Made by a program: the position numbers and the translations under genes
Notes under the pieces: generated by a model
Database searches by the model: none
What the model was told of the DNA's origin: nothing
The model's input: the letters and a program-made list of their open reading frames with translations, nothing else
Assembly (NCBI GenBank): GCA_034401795.1
Contig: CM067369.1
Location: 139,884,496 to 139,948,495 of the forward strand
Source of the DNA: Chaetoderma sp. LZ-2023a
Lineage: Eukaryota; Mollusca; Caudofoveata; Chaetodermatida; Chaetodermatidae
Length of the DNA stretch: 64,000 nucleotides
Reading direction: 5' to 3'
In this document: positions 1 through 10,624 of the stretch, piece by piece
Position numbering within the stretch: the stretch's first letter is position 1
Layout of the letters: each line of letters begins with the position of its first letter

Positions 1-301
1 ATCTGCTTGATATTCGTTCCAGGGGTTCTGGATTTCACGCATCACCGTATTAAAATGGTTGCCGAACCGCCACTTCATGAAACTGATTCCACTCGACACA
101 GCCACACTTAATCAGTGTAGAACCGATCGTTCTCCAGCGATCGCATAAAAAAGATTCCATTTTTCGTTTTAGCAAATTCAAAAAGCTGTATGCCTTACTA
201 GTCGCACACATTTCGCTGTTATAGCTCAAATATGAGCTGTCAGTAAAACTATCTTTCCAATCTGAACACGCCCTTATTTCGGTCACGTGGTTTTTTTCCA
301 C
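1..301 (-). pseudogene. Unidentified Polinton ORF fragment downstream of the protease
   Basis: A minus-strand reading frame of 83 codons (301 down to 50) is followed by about 16 further open codons to the window edge in another frame, so one frameshift near position 60 is likely. I do not recognise the product. It contains a small Cys cluster (IKCGCVEW). It lies 3' of the protease gene, where Polintons can carry accessory genes, but could also be chance. Low confidence. Confidence 0.25.
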
Positions 302-740
302 TGCTTAAAATTAACATCATCAGATTTCAAAACATAACTATGCCGACAATTGCATGTACACATTGCGCCATGTTTGAAAGACATTTTTTTAATAGAAAAC
401 TGGAAGTGATACGCATGGTTCAATTACGGATCGCATTATATGGTTTTTCTGTATTCAAATATGTCCACATTTTTTGTCATTGTCACGATGTGAATACGAT
501 TAAATTAGGATCTTTGGAACATTGTGGTGAGCCTCACGCTCCTAGTGGGCCATTGATCATTAACCATTATCGGCATTCATCCAGCATGGTGTATCAAAAT
601 GGTGATAATTGGGGATGGTGGCTGAGGGGTGAGAACGGCACACGAAGAAATAACAACATATTTTTTTAACAAAATAAATGTATTTTTTATTGACATGTGC
701 ATTTTTTATGATAAATATTAGCGAGATTTATTGACGATAA
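302..740. other. Stretch with no recognisable gene
   Basis: AT-rich spacer between the protease stop and the left-edge ORF fragment. A 109-codon plus-strand frame (340-669) is antisense to the element's coding direction, has low-complexity Asn/Trp-rich composition and no motif I know, so I do not call it a gene. Confidence 0.4.
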
Positions 741-1254
741 TTATAAAAGAAAACATAGCACATAAATAATTAGACATTGAACATGATCATTTTTTTTCTG
801 TTTATTCATAATCCTGGGCGTCAGACGTTTGACTACAGCGTCATTTTTGTCTCTGTTTCTTAGCGCCCATAATATGGGTTTCATTTGTACACCTCTTGAA
901 CGATGGTATAAGAAATATACACAATAATATCCGCAAGTTGACGTCATGGCTGGTTGAACACGTTCGTTGTTGAAATAATAAACATGCACATGGCGTCCAT
1001 TTTGTACATTTGATATCATTCTTCCGTCAGAATGGCATCTTCCATAAGGATCAAAGTATTCAGCATTTCCATTTCTAGTGTAAAACTGCCACCCAATGTT
1101 GTCCGGATTTATTACTGGGATGCATGTTTATTACTAAAGCCGGGCGATATTTAATATGTGTGGGTACATTGTCAATTGGAAAAACACCGAGAAAGTGTTC
1201 ACGCATGTTATTGTCGCCAACTAATAGCGCCTCTATTTCAAATGTATTCCCCAT
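741..1254 (-). pseudogene. PRO: Adenain-like cysteine protease (Polinton PRO), one frameshift
   Basis: This is the virion maturation protease of Polintons, related to adenovirus adenain, which cleaves capsid precursors during assembly. The frame starts at ATG 1254, 5 bases after the major-capsid stop (1260-1262), a tight polycistronic spacing. All three parts of the catalytic triad can be seen: His in QHWVAV, Asp in YFDPYG and Cys in STCGYYCVYF, in the usual adenain order. Total length is about 170 residues, slightly short of the roughly 200 expected. A single-base frameshift near 1085, between the His and Asp motifs, breaks the gene; the downstream part (1019 to 741) is open. The tail after NDAVVKRL is Lys/Gln-rich and ends at TAA. 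Family assignment is secure from the triad context; inactivity is inferred from the frameshift. Confidence 0.85.
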
Positions 1255-1259
1255 ATTTG

Positions 1260-1632
1260 TTAATAATCTGTTAATACGTTAAAGGCTGATCCAATTTGTA
1301 TTGTATTATCAAATTCAGCATAGCAAATTACATTTGTTGTAGCGGTAAGTGCTTGAGCAAAATGGAAGACCACTCTTAACGAACCAGTGCGTGTAGGATA
1401 GTGATGCTCTGAATCAGCTAGATCTGGCATAAAATCCCATGGGAACAACGTGGTTCCATGTCTGAACTGTGACTTATTTATCAGGTAGCCTCGCTCTTTG
1501 AATAACGCACCAGTACCACTGAATAGTGAGAAATAAGTGTCTGAGTAAATGTCGTCACTAAACGAAGGGCGTATTGGCGATGTTGTAACTTCTTCTCCAT
1601 TTATATAATATGTAGTGTAGTTAGTGTTATTG
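1260..1632 (-). pseudogene. MCP: Major capsid protein, C-terminal part (split gene)
   Basis: About 124 open codons run from the border of the inserted transposon to the TAA at 1260-1262. The text FPWDFMPDLADSEHH, then SLRVVFHFAQALT and ICYAEFDNTIQI, is the characteristic C-terminus of the double-jelly-roll Polinton major capsid protein (often labelled F54H12.2-like in invertebrate genomes). The N-terminal part of the same gene lies on the far side of the insertion at 6322-6798. Together the two parts give about 280 codons, whereas family members are usually 450 or more, so a central segment was also lost. No stop occurs in this part, so the break looks recent relative to other lesions in the element. 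Confidence 0.8.
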
Positions 1633-1676
1633 TTAGCTCACCTGGCCTGAAAGGCCAAGTGAGCTTATGTCGTGGC

Positions 1677-1742
1677 GACCGTCCGTCATGTGTCCGTCCG
1701 TCGTCCGTCGTCCGTCGTCCGTCGTTCGTCGTCCGTCCGTCA
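1677..1742. repeat. GTCC/GTCG minisatellite
   Basis: Tandem GTCCGTCC and GTCGTCC words close to the left end of the inserted transposon. Short and imperfect. Confidence 0.85.
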
Positions 1743-2149
1743 ACTTTTCCTTTAAAACGGAATCTTCTCAAGAACCACTGGGCCGATTTCAATTATATTT
1801 GGCAGGAAGCATTCCTAGGGCATATAGATCTTTGATCTTTTTGATCTTCAAATATGCCACTTTCAAGGCTATCGGATAAACGGCTTGGCTGCCATCTTGG
1901 TTTGTTTTCCCGCCATAGGCTCCCATATAAAGCAATGGGCCCATAGTAAAGCATTTGGGGATTCTTTAAACAACGTCTTCTCAAGAACCACTGGCCAATT
2001 TCAATTATATTTGGCAGGTAGCATTCCTAGGGCATAGAGATTCAAGTTTGTTCAAATAAAGCCGATCGGGCAAAATCCAAGATGGCCGCCGGACAAAATA
2101 GCCGGTTTGTAGAAACACTTTAAAAAATCTTCTTCTCCGAAACCGCTGG

Positions 2150-5100
2150 AGGAATAAATTCAAACCTCATAACACATCATCTGTGGCAGCAGTAGAGCCA
2201 AGTTTGTTCAAGGCAACCTGATTGTCCGATTTGCTTGGCGGCCATCTTGGATGACCTAGTTTTCGCGAAAACGACTTCTTCTCCCGAACCGCTGAAGGGA
2301 TAGAGCTGAAATTTTGTAAATATGCTATGGGAGCAAGCGCCTTTCAAGTGTATTCAAAGGAAGTTTCTTCGTTAAAAAACATGGCCGCGATCAACCAAAC
2401 AATATTCAGCGTTTCTAGGTCATATTGGCTTTTTTGTATTTGATGTATTTTGATGGCGAAAATTGCTTTATATATGCTTATCAGTGTGGCGAGTTCAAAT
2501 ATGCCACTTTGGAGACTGTCGGATAAACGCTTTGGCTGCCACCTTGGTTTGTTTTCCCGCCAAAGGCTCCCATAGTAAAGCAATGGGCCCATAGTAAAGC
2601 AATGGGGGAATTCTTTAAACGACTTCTTCTCAAGAACCACTGGGCTGATTTCAATTATATTTGGGAGGACGCATTCATAGGGCATAGAGATCTAAGGTTG
2701 TTCAAATGAACCCGATCGGCCAATTTGTCCGGCGGCCATCTTGGATTTAGGTCGATTTTAGGAAACATCATTAAAAATCTCCGAAATGGCTTGGCGGGTT
2801 GAGGCAAACGTCATGAAATATGATTTATGGCAATGGAACTTGATTGGTAAAATTGTTTGGCGGCCATCTTTGTTGACGTAGTTGTAGTGAAAATGACTTA
2901 TTCTCCAGAAGCGCTAAAGGGTCGGGCCGAAATTTGGCAGATATGATTAGGGCCTAAGGGCCGTTAAAGTTTGTTCAAGAGAAGCTGATCCGTCAAAAAA
3001 CATGGCCGCCGTGGGTCAATCAAAATATAGCATGTTTGGCGGCCATATTGGATATTTTTATTTGATGGATTTTGAGGCCGAAATTGGGTTTTTATAGGTT
3101 TTTGGGTATTCTGATCTCAAATTTGCAATTTTCGAAACTGTCAGATAAACGGTTTGGTGGCCATCTTGGATCATTTTCCCGCCAAAAGCTCCCATACTAA
3201 AGCAATGGGAAATATAAAATAGGGGCAGGGGATCAATTATATTTGGCATGAAGCATCCTTAAGGCATAGCGATTCCAGTTTGTTCAAACGAACACGATCG
3301 GCCAATATGGCCGGCAACCACCTTGGATTTTGGGCGATTTTTAAAAATGTCTTTAAAAATCTTCTTCTCCCAAACCATTTGAGGGATCAATTCAAAACTC
3401 ACGAAATATGATCTATGGTAAGCGCTGAATCAAGTTTGTTCAAGGGAACTTGATTGACGAAATGGTTCAGCGGCAATCTTGGATGGCCTAATTTTCACAA
3501 AAACGACTTCTTCCCCATAACCGCTGAAGCAATCAGGCCGAACTTTGTGATATATAATTAGCAATTAAGGGCGATTAAGATTTGTTCAATTGAAGTTGAT
3601 TTGTCAAAAAACATTGCCGCGGTGGAGCACTCAAAATATAGTGTGTTTGGCAGCCATATTTGATTTTTTTATTTGATGGATTTTGAGGCCGAAATTCGTT
3701 TTATATAGGTTTTTGGGTATTCTGATCTCAAATTTGCAATTTTCGAAACTGTCAGATAAACGGTTTGGCAGCCATCTTGGATCATTTTACCACCAAAAGC
3801 TCACATACTAAAGCAATGGGAAATTTAAAATGTCTTCTAGAGAACTGTTGGGCCGATTTGAATTATATTTGACAGGAAACATCCTTATGGCACAGAAATT
3901 TCATTTTGTTCAAACGAAGCCGATCAGCCAGTTCGGCCGGTGGCCATCTTTGATGTTGGCTGATTTTTAGAAATGTCTTTAAAAATTGTGTTCTCAAAAA
4001 CAGCTTGGGGAATCGATTCAAAACTTATGAAACCTCATCTAGGCAAAGAGGTAAGTCAAATTTGTTCAAGACAACTTGATTGACTGAATGGTTCAGCAGC
4101 CATCTTGGATGACCTAGATTTCCCGAAAACGACTTCTCCAGAACCGCTGAATGGATCAGGACAAAATTTGGGAGATATGATTAGGGACTAAGGGCCATTA
4201 AAGTTTGTTCAAGGGAAGTTGCTCCATCAACAAACATGTCCGCCGTGGGCCAATCAAAATGTAGCCTGCTTGGCGGACATATTGGATTTTTTTATTTGAT
4301 GGATTTTGAAGCCGAAATTGGTTCTATATATGTTTTTGGGTATTCTGAGCTCAAATTTACAATTTTCGAAACTGTCTGATAAACGGTTTGGCGGCCATCT
4401 TGCATAATTTTCTCGTCCAAAGCTCCCATGCTTAAGCAATGGGAAATTTAAAATGTCTTCTCGAGAACTACCAGGACGATTTCCATTATATTTGGTAGGA
4501 AGCATCCTTAGGGCATAAGGATCCAAATTTGTTCAAATGAACTCGATCAGCCAATTTTCCCAGCGGCCATTTTGGATTTCGGCCAATTTCAAGAAATGTC
4601 TTCATACATCTTCTCTGAAACCACTTGCAGAATCTTTATCTAGGCCACGAGGTAAGCCAAGTTTGTTCAAGAGGACTTGATTTACCAAATGGTTCGACGA
4701 CCATCTTGGATGACCTGGCTTTCACGAAAATGACTCCTTCAGAACCGCTGAAGGGATTACGCCAAAATTTGGGCCATCAAAATTTGTGCAAGGGAAGTTG
4801 ATCCATCAAAAATACATGGGTGTCATGAGCCAATCAAAATGTAGTCTGTTTGGCGGCCATATTGCACTTGCAAAAAAGTCCACCAACTCATTTAAAAGAC
4901 TGCTAAACCACCCACCAACAATTTTGACACAAATTGATGGTGCTCCAGGTGAGCGACACAGGCCCCTTGGGCCTCTTGTTTATTTGATGGATTTTGAGGC
5001 CGAAATTGGTTCTATATATGGTTTTGGGTATTCTGAGCTCAAATTAGCCATTTTCGAAACTGTCGGATAAACGGTTTGGTGGCCCTCTTGGATTATTTTG

Positions 5101-6200
5101 CTGCCAAAGGCGCCCATACTAAAGCAATGGGAAATTTAAAATGTCTTCTTCTGGAGAATTACTAGGCCGATTTCAATTATATTTGGCAGGAAGCATCCTT
5201 AGGGCGTAGCAATCAAAGTGTGTTCAAATGAAGCGGATCGGCTAATTTGGCCAGTGGCCATCTTGGATTTCTGCCAATTTTAGGAAATGTCTTTAAAAAT
5301 TTTCTTTTCCGAAATTGCTTGAGGAATCGATTCAAAATGTATGAAACCTCATCTAGAGAAAGACGTAAGCCAAGTTTGCTGAAGACGACTTGATTGACAG
5401 AATGGTTCGGCGGCCATGGATGACATATTTTTCCTGAAAACAACTTCTTCTCCAGAACCGGCAAAGGGATCAGGCCGAAATTTGGGAGATATGATCAGGG
5501 ACTAAGGGTCATTAAAGTTTGTTAAAGGGCAGGTACTCAGTCAAAAAATCTGGCCGCCATGGGCCAATGAAAATGTAGCCTGTTTGTTGGCCATATTGGA
5601 TTTTTTTATTTGATGGTTTTGAGGCCAAAATTGGTTCTATATATATTTTTGGATATTCTGAGCTTAAATTTTTAATTTTTGAAATTGTCGAATAAACAGT
5701 TTGATGGCCATCTTGGATAATTCTCTCATCAAAATGCTCCCATGCTAAAGCAATGGGAAATTTAAAATGTCTTCTCGAGAACTACCAGGCCGATTTCAAT
5801 TATGTTTGATAGGAAGCATCCTTAGGGCATAGGGATCCACTTTTGTTCAAATGAATCTGATCGACCAATTTGCCTGGTGGCCATTTTGGATTTCGGCCGA
5901 TTTTAGGAAATGTCTTTAAAAATCTTCTCCGAAACCGCTTGGGGAATCTTCATCTAGTCCAAGAGGTAAGCCAAGTTTCTTCAAGGGGACTTGATTGACC
6001 AAATGGTTCGGTGACCACCTTGGATGACCTAGTTTTGACGAAAATGACTCCTCCCGAACTGCTGAAGGGATCAGGCCAATATTTGGGCAGTATGATTAAA
6101 GACTAAAAAGGGCCATTAAAGTTGGTTCAAGGGAAGTTGATCCGTCAAAAAAAACCTGGGCGCCGTGGGCCAATCAAAATGTAGCATGTTTGGCGGCCAT
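2150..6200. repeat. Degenerate tandem array, unit about 620 bases
   Basis: The marker GATGGATTTTGAGGCCGAAA (or close variants) recurs near 2440, 3064, 3676, 4298, 4987 and 5613, giving spacings of about 612-690 bases. Each unit also holds the words GGCGGCCATCTTGGAT, TTCAATTATATTTGGCAGG and AGTTTGTTCAA. One unit is longer because it contains an internal copy of the transposon's right end (4864-4979). Confidence 0.85.
4864..4979. repeat. Internal copy of the transposon right terminus
   Basis: This 116-base stretch matches 6206-6320, the right end of the element, including CCAACAATTTTGACA and CCAGGTGAGCGACACAGG. After its GGGCCTCTTG the tandem array resumes directly. It marks either a nested insertion or unequal recombination between elements. 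Confidence 0.8.
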
Positions 6201-6321
6201 TTTGTACTTGCAAAATTGTCCATAAACTAATTTAAACGACTACTAAACCACTCACCAACAATTTTGACAAAAATTGACGATGATCCAGGTGAGCGACACA
6301 GGCCCTTTGGGCCTCTTGTTA

Positions 6322-6798
6322 TCAAACTTGAAAGGATTTTATGTACCACACCATTATACGCATCATTAGGTACAAAAGCGAATGTGAGGATGCTGCATCG
6401 CTGCCATAATTTAGTAATGTCTCAAGGTATGAGTGGTAAGCAGAATTTTCGTTCGAGTCACTGACACGCTTTCCATTCAAAAAAACATCCACTTGCGAGA
6501 ACATCGTATGCAAAAGAGTATTAGCAGGCGCCATCAGGTCATTCGCCTCGAGTGTCTTCTCATCACCATTTCGATCTAGCTTTACTAGCTTAACTTTAAT
6601 CAAAAGATAAGATTGCGTAAGATCTAAATATCTATCAGCAGACCCACGGATGTAAAACTCGATTGGTCCACTATCTGATAAACTCGATACAGGCTGAAAC
6701 TGTTCCCATTTTGCAGACTCCAATGTCGTCACTATTGGACGCATCTTAAAAATGTCTAACTCGCTCTTCGAGCACTCACATGTCTGTTTAAGTTCCAT
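6322..6798 (-). pseudogene. MCP: Major capsid protein, N-terminal part (split gene)
   Basis: The ATG at 6798 opens 158 codons running into the inserted transposon. The segments PIEFYIRGSADRYLDLTQSY, FSQVDVFLNGKRVSDSNE and AYHSYLETLLNYG are signature features of the first jelly roll of Polinton/adintovirus major capsid proteins, which build the T-number icosahedral shell. The last 15 or so codons lose similarity, suggesting a frameshift near 6375 just before the insertion border at 6321. The matching C-terminal part is at 1260-1632. The gene lies directly downstream of the basic core protein (6813-7274). Recognition of the family is firm; the product cannot be made from this locus. Confidence 0.85.
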
Positions 6799-6812
6799 GT
6801 TTTATGGGGGTT

Positions 6813-7274
6813 TTGTTAATTAAAGATATCAGCTTGTTTTCTCTGCCGTCTATTGCGACCCTTCCTCTTCGGTATCACACGCATTGACTGAGCATTACCT
6901 GTATTATTCCTCTTTTTACATTTAGGTTGAGGTGGTCTTAAACCACCACGCACTGCCATTACAGCTTCTCATATCATAGACCTGGCAACACCACGAGCTC
7001 TTGATTTTAATGCTGTTTTAACATTTTTTGCAGCCATTACATCCTCAGCTAGTCCGATTCCAGCACTAAGTGCTTGTTTACCTACAAATTTAGCTACATT
7101 TTTAATGATATGTATTTCTGAACGTAATAATCTGCCTAAGATATTACTGAGTCCATGCCCTGATTGGTAACGTGTGCCTACAAAAACTGGAATACATCCA
7201 TAGCCCGCTTGACTCACGTAGTAACATGTCAGTGCTGGAGTGCTCATTCTCCCTCCCATCATCGTTGTCATCAT
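6813..7274 (-). pseudogene. Basic virion core/pVI-like protein of the Polinton, one in-frame TGA
   Basis: A frame from about 7274 to 6813 is open except for one TGA at about 6970. It begins with a Gly/Tyr-rich stretch and the conserved text PVFVGTRYQSGHGLSNILG, followed by an amphipathic helix region (GKQALSAGIGLAEDV) and a TALKSRARGVARSMI segment, then, after the TGA, a strongly basic tail (PKRKGRNRRQRK). Proteins of this build lie between the penton and major capsid genes in adintoviruses and resemble adenovirus core/pVI proteins in composition. A second frame (7144-7326) overlaps the N-terminus, so the true start is unclear and a frameshift near 7270 is possible. The TGA would fit CGA-to-TGA decay of an arginine codon. 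Confidence 0.65.
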
Positions 7275-8291
7275 CTGAAATGCAGACAGAGTACACTCGG
7301 CGATGCTCCGTTCTTGAATGATACATTGGTGCCAGTTCTATCCATTATAAGTATTCCAATAGTATCAATGTAGCTCTTTGACACAGAGCAGTATTGAATA
7401 TCAGAAAACGTTCACTGACATATATCTTTCCCTCCATCTGTACTAGAAATGGGTATCACTTTGAGTAGCGGTACAGAAGTATCGCCTACCATGCTGTGTG
7501 AGACTATGTCACAGTATATATATGCAGTCATAGGACCACCTTCACGATTTGAAAGAAATGATTCTTTAAAGTCTATCGGTCCCATATGTATTTTTCCTCC
7601 TTCGAATGCGATTAAATTTGCTACTTCTCCACCTAATCGCATAGCGTAATTATCATTAACTGTGAGAGAAATGAGATTCGCGAGATGCAAGTAAAAATTG
7701 AAAAATTCTGTGGCTAATTCTTGTCTTGCTCTCTATCTGTCCATTTAGATAGTCTACCATATTTTTCACAGCATAGTACCCTTTTGGCACACTGATAAAT
7801 GGAGCTTCTGTTTGCACATAATAATATTCACTTCTATGTGTACATTTTTTACCGACATTATTTGTTCGATCATTTTGCACATCTTTTCCCCAATCATTTC
7901 GTGCCCATTTTCCCCGATTGGTAGGACATGGATTACCAAAACCATCTTTTAAAACCAACTGAAAAGTCGTTGTCTTTTTCTTTTCTATTTCTAACGTGCT
8001 TACGTCATCTTTGCTATTTTCTTCTGACACATTACTACCTTTCTTCTTCTTCTTCTTCTTCTTCTTCTTCTTTATCTTGTTCTTAGTAAATGCATATATT
8101 TGCACAAAACTTTCCTCTGCAATAGTAAGTTAACTCCTCGGATATAGCACACTCGAGAGGCCCACTTCCCATTCACCATCTAATGTTAATGGAGTTTGCA
8201 GATGAGTTCTAAACTCTAATATTTTATTGTCTAGAAAGAACTGGGTACTGCTATTGCTCGGAATGGTTATGTAAAACTGATCCTTGTTCAT
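7275..8291 (-). pseudogene. Minor capsid (penton, single jelly-roll) protein, broken
   Basis: The start at ATG 8291 is followed by ITIPSNSSTQFFLDNKI and LDGEWEVGLSSVLYP, the usual N-terminus of the Polinton/adintovirus penton-type minor capsid protein, which sits at the capsid vertices. The C-terminal part shows TAYIYCDIVSHSMVGDTSVP and VPLLKVIPI, also typical. Breaks: an in-frame TAA near 8135, a frameshift near 7690, and a stop at 7412-7414. Between 8073 and 8041 an (AAG)n expansion adds an 11-residue lysine run not expected in the family. Integrase lies upstream and the basic core protein downstream, the normal Polinton neighbourhood. Assignment is good; function at this locus is lost. Confidence 0.75.
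8041..8075. repeat. (TTC)n / (AAG)n microsatellite inside the minor capsid gene
   Basis: About eleven TTC/CTT triplets in tandem, read on the minus strand as a poly-lysine tract inside the penton reading frame. The length stays in frame. Confidence 0.9.
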
Positions 8292-8540
8292 TCTGAGTTG
8301 AATGATGTATGGCCATCATTATCTGTGGACTAGGATACATATACATTAGACATCCACTCAAAAGCGATATCCATATGCCCTATTGACCATTTTGGATACT
8401 CACGATACACGTAATGATTACAATATACATGTAAATTATTATAATTTGAGCTAGGTAAATTATTTCTTCTTTCGGTACTCACGAACCCATCATTTGCCAC
8501 ATGCTCTGATCTGATCTCTCTCTATATATTCATCCATTGT
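8292..8540. other. Short unassigned stretch between penton and integrase genes
   Basis: A minus-strand frame carries HVYCNHYVYREYPKWS, which looks coding-like but matches nothing I recognise. It may be a lost part of a neighbouring gene. Confidence 0.3.
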
Positions 8541-9640
8541 TAATGATGTATAGTACTTAGTTCATTAACCCATGTGTTAAACTTAGCCGCGTAACCGAGC
8601 CACTTTACTAGATACTCGTGTTGTCCCTTTTTAATTTTTTCTACTTTTAAGTATTTTTTCAACTGCGTACTCTTTACCATTTTCTTCTATCACTTGCTGT
8701 ATCTCATCATGATAAAAAGTACCAATAATTGGGTCGCCTCCATAGTCTTCTAATTTATATAACTATGGATATTTGTCTGTAAGTACCTCGCATACCTTAA
8801 ACAATTCCCTACTCTAATGCCCACGATATGCTTTTTCAAATGGCATTTTTGCTTGTGATATTCTAACATTGTTGCCTTGAGTAGGACTGTTTTTAGATTT
8901 GGTATGTTTCTTCGTCTTCTTTCCATTTGTATTTCTCAATGCGATTATCTCAGTACTACGGTCGACTTCAGCAGGAGCCATGCATGTGCTGGAATGTGTG
9001 GTGTAATTGTACGCCATGACCAAACTAGGTAATACATCGATATACTTTCGTGTATTTTTATGCATCATGTATCTGTATATTCGACCCTTCAGGGTGCATT
9101 GAAAATGCTCTACCATTGCCACTTTCATTTCATTTTGAGAAGTGTAGAAATGTATTCCATTATCTTTCAAATACTTCTTCATTACACGGTTTACGAACTC
9201 ACCTGCTTTGTCTGTTTGAATAGTGTGTGGGCGGCACTCAGTACACTCTGATATTGTTTCTAACCCTTTCTTGACTACAGAAGACGTTTTACTAAACAGG
9301 CATTCCACCCATGCATATTTTGAAAGGGCATCAACTATGCATTGCAAATATAACACGTTGTTGTTCTCTTTTGCCAGCATACCCATCGAGCATAGATCTG
9401 CCTGCCATAGTTCATCGACAGCTGAAACTTATTTTGTGCCTGGCGAACTTTGTTCTACACGGTCTGTGAAGCGTATATACTTCTTGGTGTTTTAACCATT
9501 TGTCGATATAATTACATATTATTTTACCCTAGAATGCTTTATATAGCTTTTCTTTCCCACCAAAAGATGCGTAATGTTTCAGATCAAAATATACTTTTGC
9601 CAATTTAGCATCATTCATGACTTATCTAAATTTACCCACA
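8541..9640 (-). pseudogene. INT: Polinton integrase (DDE, rve fold) with C-terminal chromodomain, broken
   Basis: This is the integrase that inserts the Polinton into host DNA. The N-terminal part reads SFGGKEKLYKAF then YIDKWLKHQEVYTLHRP, the helical zinc-binding-like region seen in Polinton integrases. The catalytic core has Asp in WQADLC, Asp in IQTDKAGEF and Glu in MVEHFQ, the DDE set. The C-terminal part (NVRISQAKMPFEKAYRGH) is the SH3-like domain. Beyond it, DYGGDPIIGTFY and then YLVKWLGYAAKFNTWV form a chromodomain, which in this family is thought to guide integration to marked chromatin. Lesions: a stop after KAF, a frameshift near 9440, and stops after YRGH and near 8765. The chromodomain itself is open. 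Confidence 0.85.
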
Positions 9641-9734
9641 CCAGAATTGAATGTCCCTTTTTCTTCCTGTTGACCGCTAGAGAACTCTTTCTACATATTC
9701 TTTTACTCACGGGTGTAGGCATTTACTCACTGGC

Positions 9735-10302
9735 GCTATGATCCTTTTCTGCACCATTATATATCTGTCTCATCATTTTCTCTTGGCCTACAAATCTACG
9801 TGGTATGTTTAGGTCACGTAGCAGATTAAGAAACTTCCACTCCGCTTGATCACACATACCAGCAAAAAGAGGTTTTCACCCATGCGCTATGACGTTTGTA
9901 AGCAGGTCAAGTACACTACTTTTTGGGGGAAACGTACCCTCTATTGTCACTTTGCCCAGGTCATTAACATTAAAACGTTCAGGAACCGACCGTAAAATAT
10001 CAGTTACCCCACTGGCTTTTGTATTGTATGTATTTGGTATTCCCCTCATTGTACATTCAAGTATTTGTGTGGGCAGCATGTCGTAGTTAGTTATGGGTTG
10101 CAGAGGTGGTGGCTGATATTGCTGTCCTTGCATTTGCTAACAGTAGTGCCTATACGTATCCAACACTTGTGAATACGATTTTGCTTTTTCATTCTCAGTC
10201 AGATCATGTCTGGCTAATATATTGGATATCTCGTTGTCAAATTTAAATTAGCTATCAATTCGTGATGAACTAGCACCATTTTTATGTGTATGTTCCATCT
10301 TT
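9735..10302 (-). pseudogene. Conserved Polinton hypothetical protein, three in-frame stops
   Basis: One frame of about 190 codons runs from ATG 10302 to 9735 with no frameshift but three stops (TAA, TAG and TGA). The first part is charged and helical (LARHDLTENEKAKSYSQ), the middle is proline/glutamine-rich (QQYQPPPLQPI), and the last part has IPNTYNTKASGVTDIL, EGTFPPKSSVLDLL and LLRDLNIPRRFVGQ. This arrangement recurs in Polintons next to the ATPase and integrase genes. Its role is not known to me; it may be a structural or packaging accessory. Confidence 0.55.
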
Positions 10303-10320
10303 TCACGTGAACAGTTTACC

Positions 10321-10557
10321 AATTAATGGCGCTAGTGTACCGATCACCGCTGGTAATAAGGCTCATAAAAATCCACCTGTTTGTAGCAATTTTCTTTTAC
10401 GTGCGTATGGCAATCCGTGACTAATCGGCGTTCGCATTTTCCCTCTATATTTACTCAGCTGCTTGCATCGTGATTTAGTGAGAGCAACATTCCAACGTAA
10501 TACGTTTAGGCATGATTCGCATAGTACATCCACCAATTCGTTCGAACACTGTTTCAT
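10321..10557 (-). pseudogene. Small basic protein with C-terminal hydrophobic segment, one TGA
   Basis: From ATG 10557 the product has a Cys-containing, basic N-terminal half (CLNVLRWNVALTKSRCKQL, then ARKRKLLQTGGFL). A TGA follows at once, and the frame then continues as ALLPAVIGTLAPLIGKLF, a hydrophobic amphipathic helix. Small basic proteins ending in GGFL plus a hydrophobic helix are common in Polintons and adintoviruses, and have been compared with adenovirus pX or membrane-active peptides. The function is inferred only from composition. The single TGA fits CGA-to-TGA decay. Confidence 0.55.
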
Positions 10558-10624
10558 TACATCATTTCTGATTGAAGGCTTTACTTAAGCCAAATATTGC
10601 AGCATTGGCAAATGGCATTCCATT

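Larger units (their letters stand above)
1633..6320. mobile_element. 4.7-kb repeat-bearing transposon inserted in the capsid gene
   Basis: The insert begins GCTCACCTGGCC with a small hairpin (GGCCTGAAAGGCC) and ends CCAGGTGAGC, then AGGCCCTTTGGGCCTCTTG. The outer 10 bases are inverted repeats (GCTCACCTGG / CCAGGTGAGC). The sequence TTGTTA is found at both borders and may be a target duplication or microhomology. The left part has a (GTCC/GTCG)n minisatellite at 1677-1742. The rest is about seven degenerate tandem units of roughly 620 bases. There is no transposase gene; every frame inside is short and repeat-derived. This type of end is, from memory, abundant in bivalve genomes. It is a non-autonomous element of unknown superfamily. 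Confidence 0.75.

Noticed and set aside
340..669. 109-codon plus-strand frame
   Set aside because: Antisense to the Polinton genes, no motif, low-complexity composition.
1601..5464. Several 60-110-codon frames on both strands
   Set aside because: They recur once per tandem unit of the inserted transposon, with no conserved protein motif.
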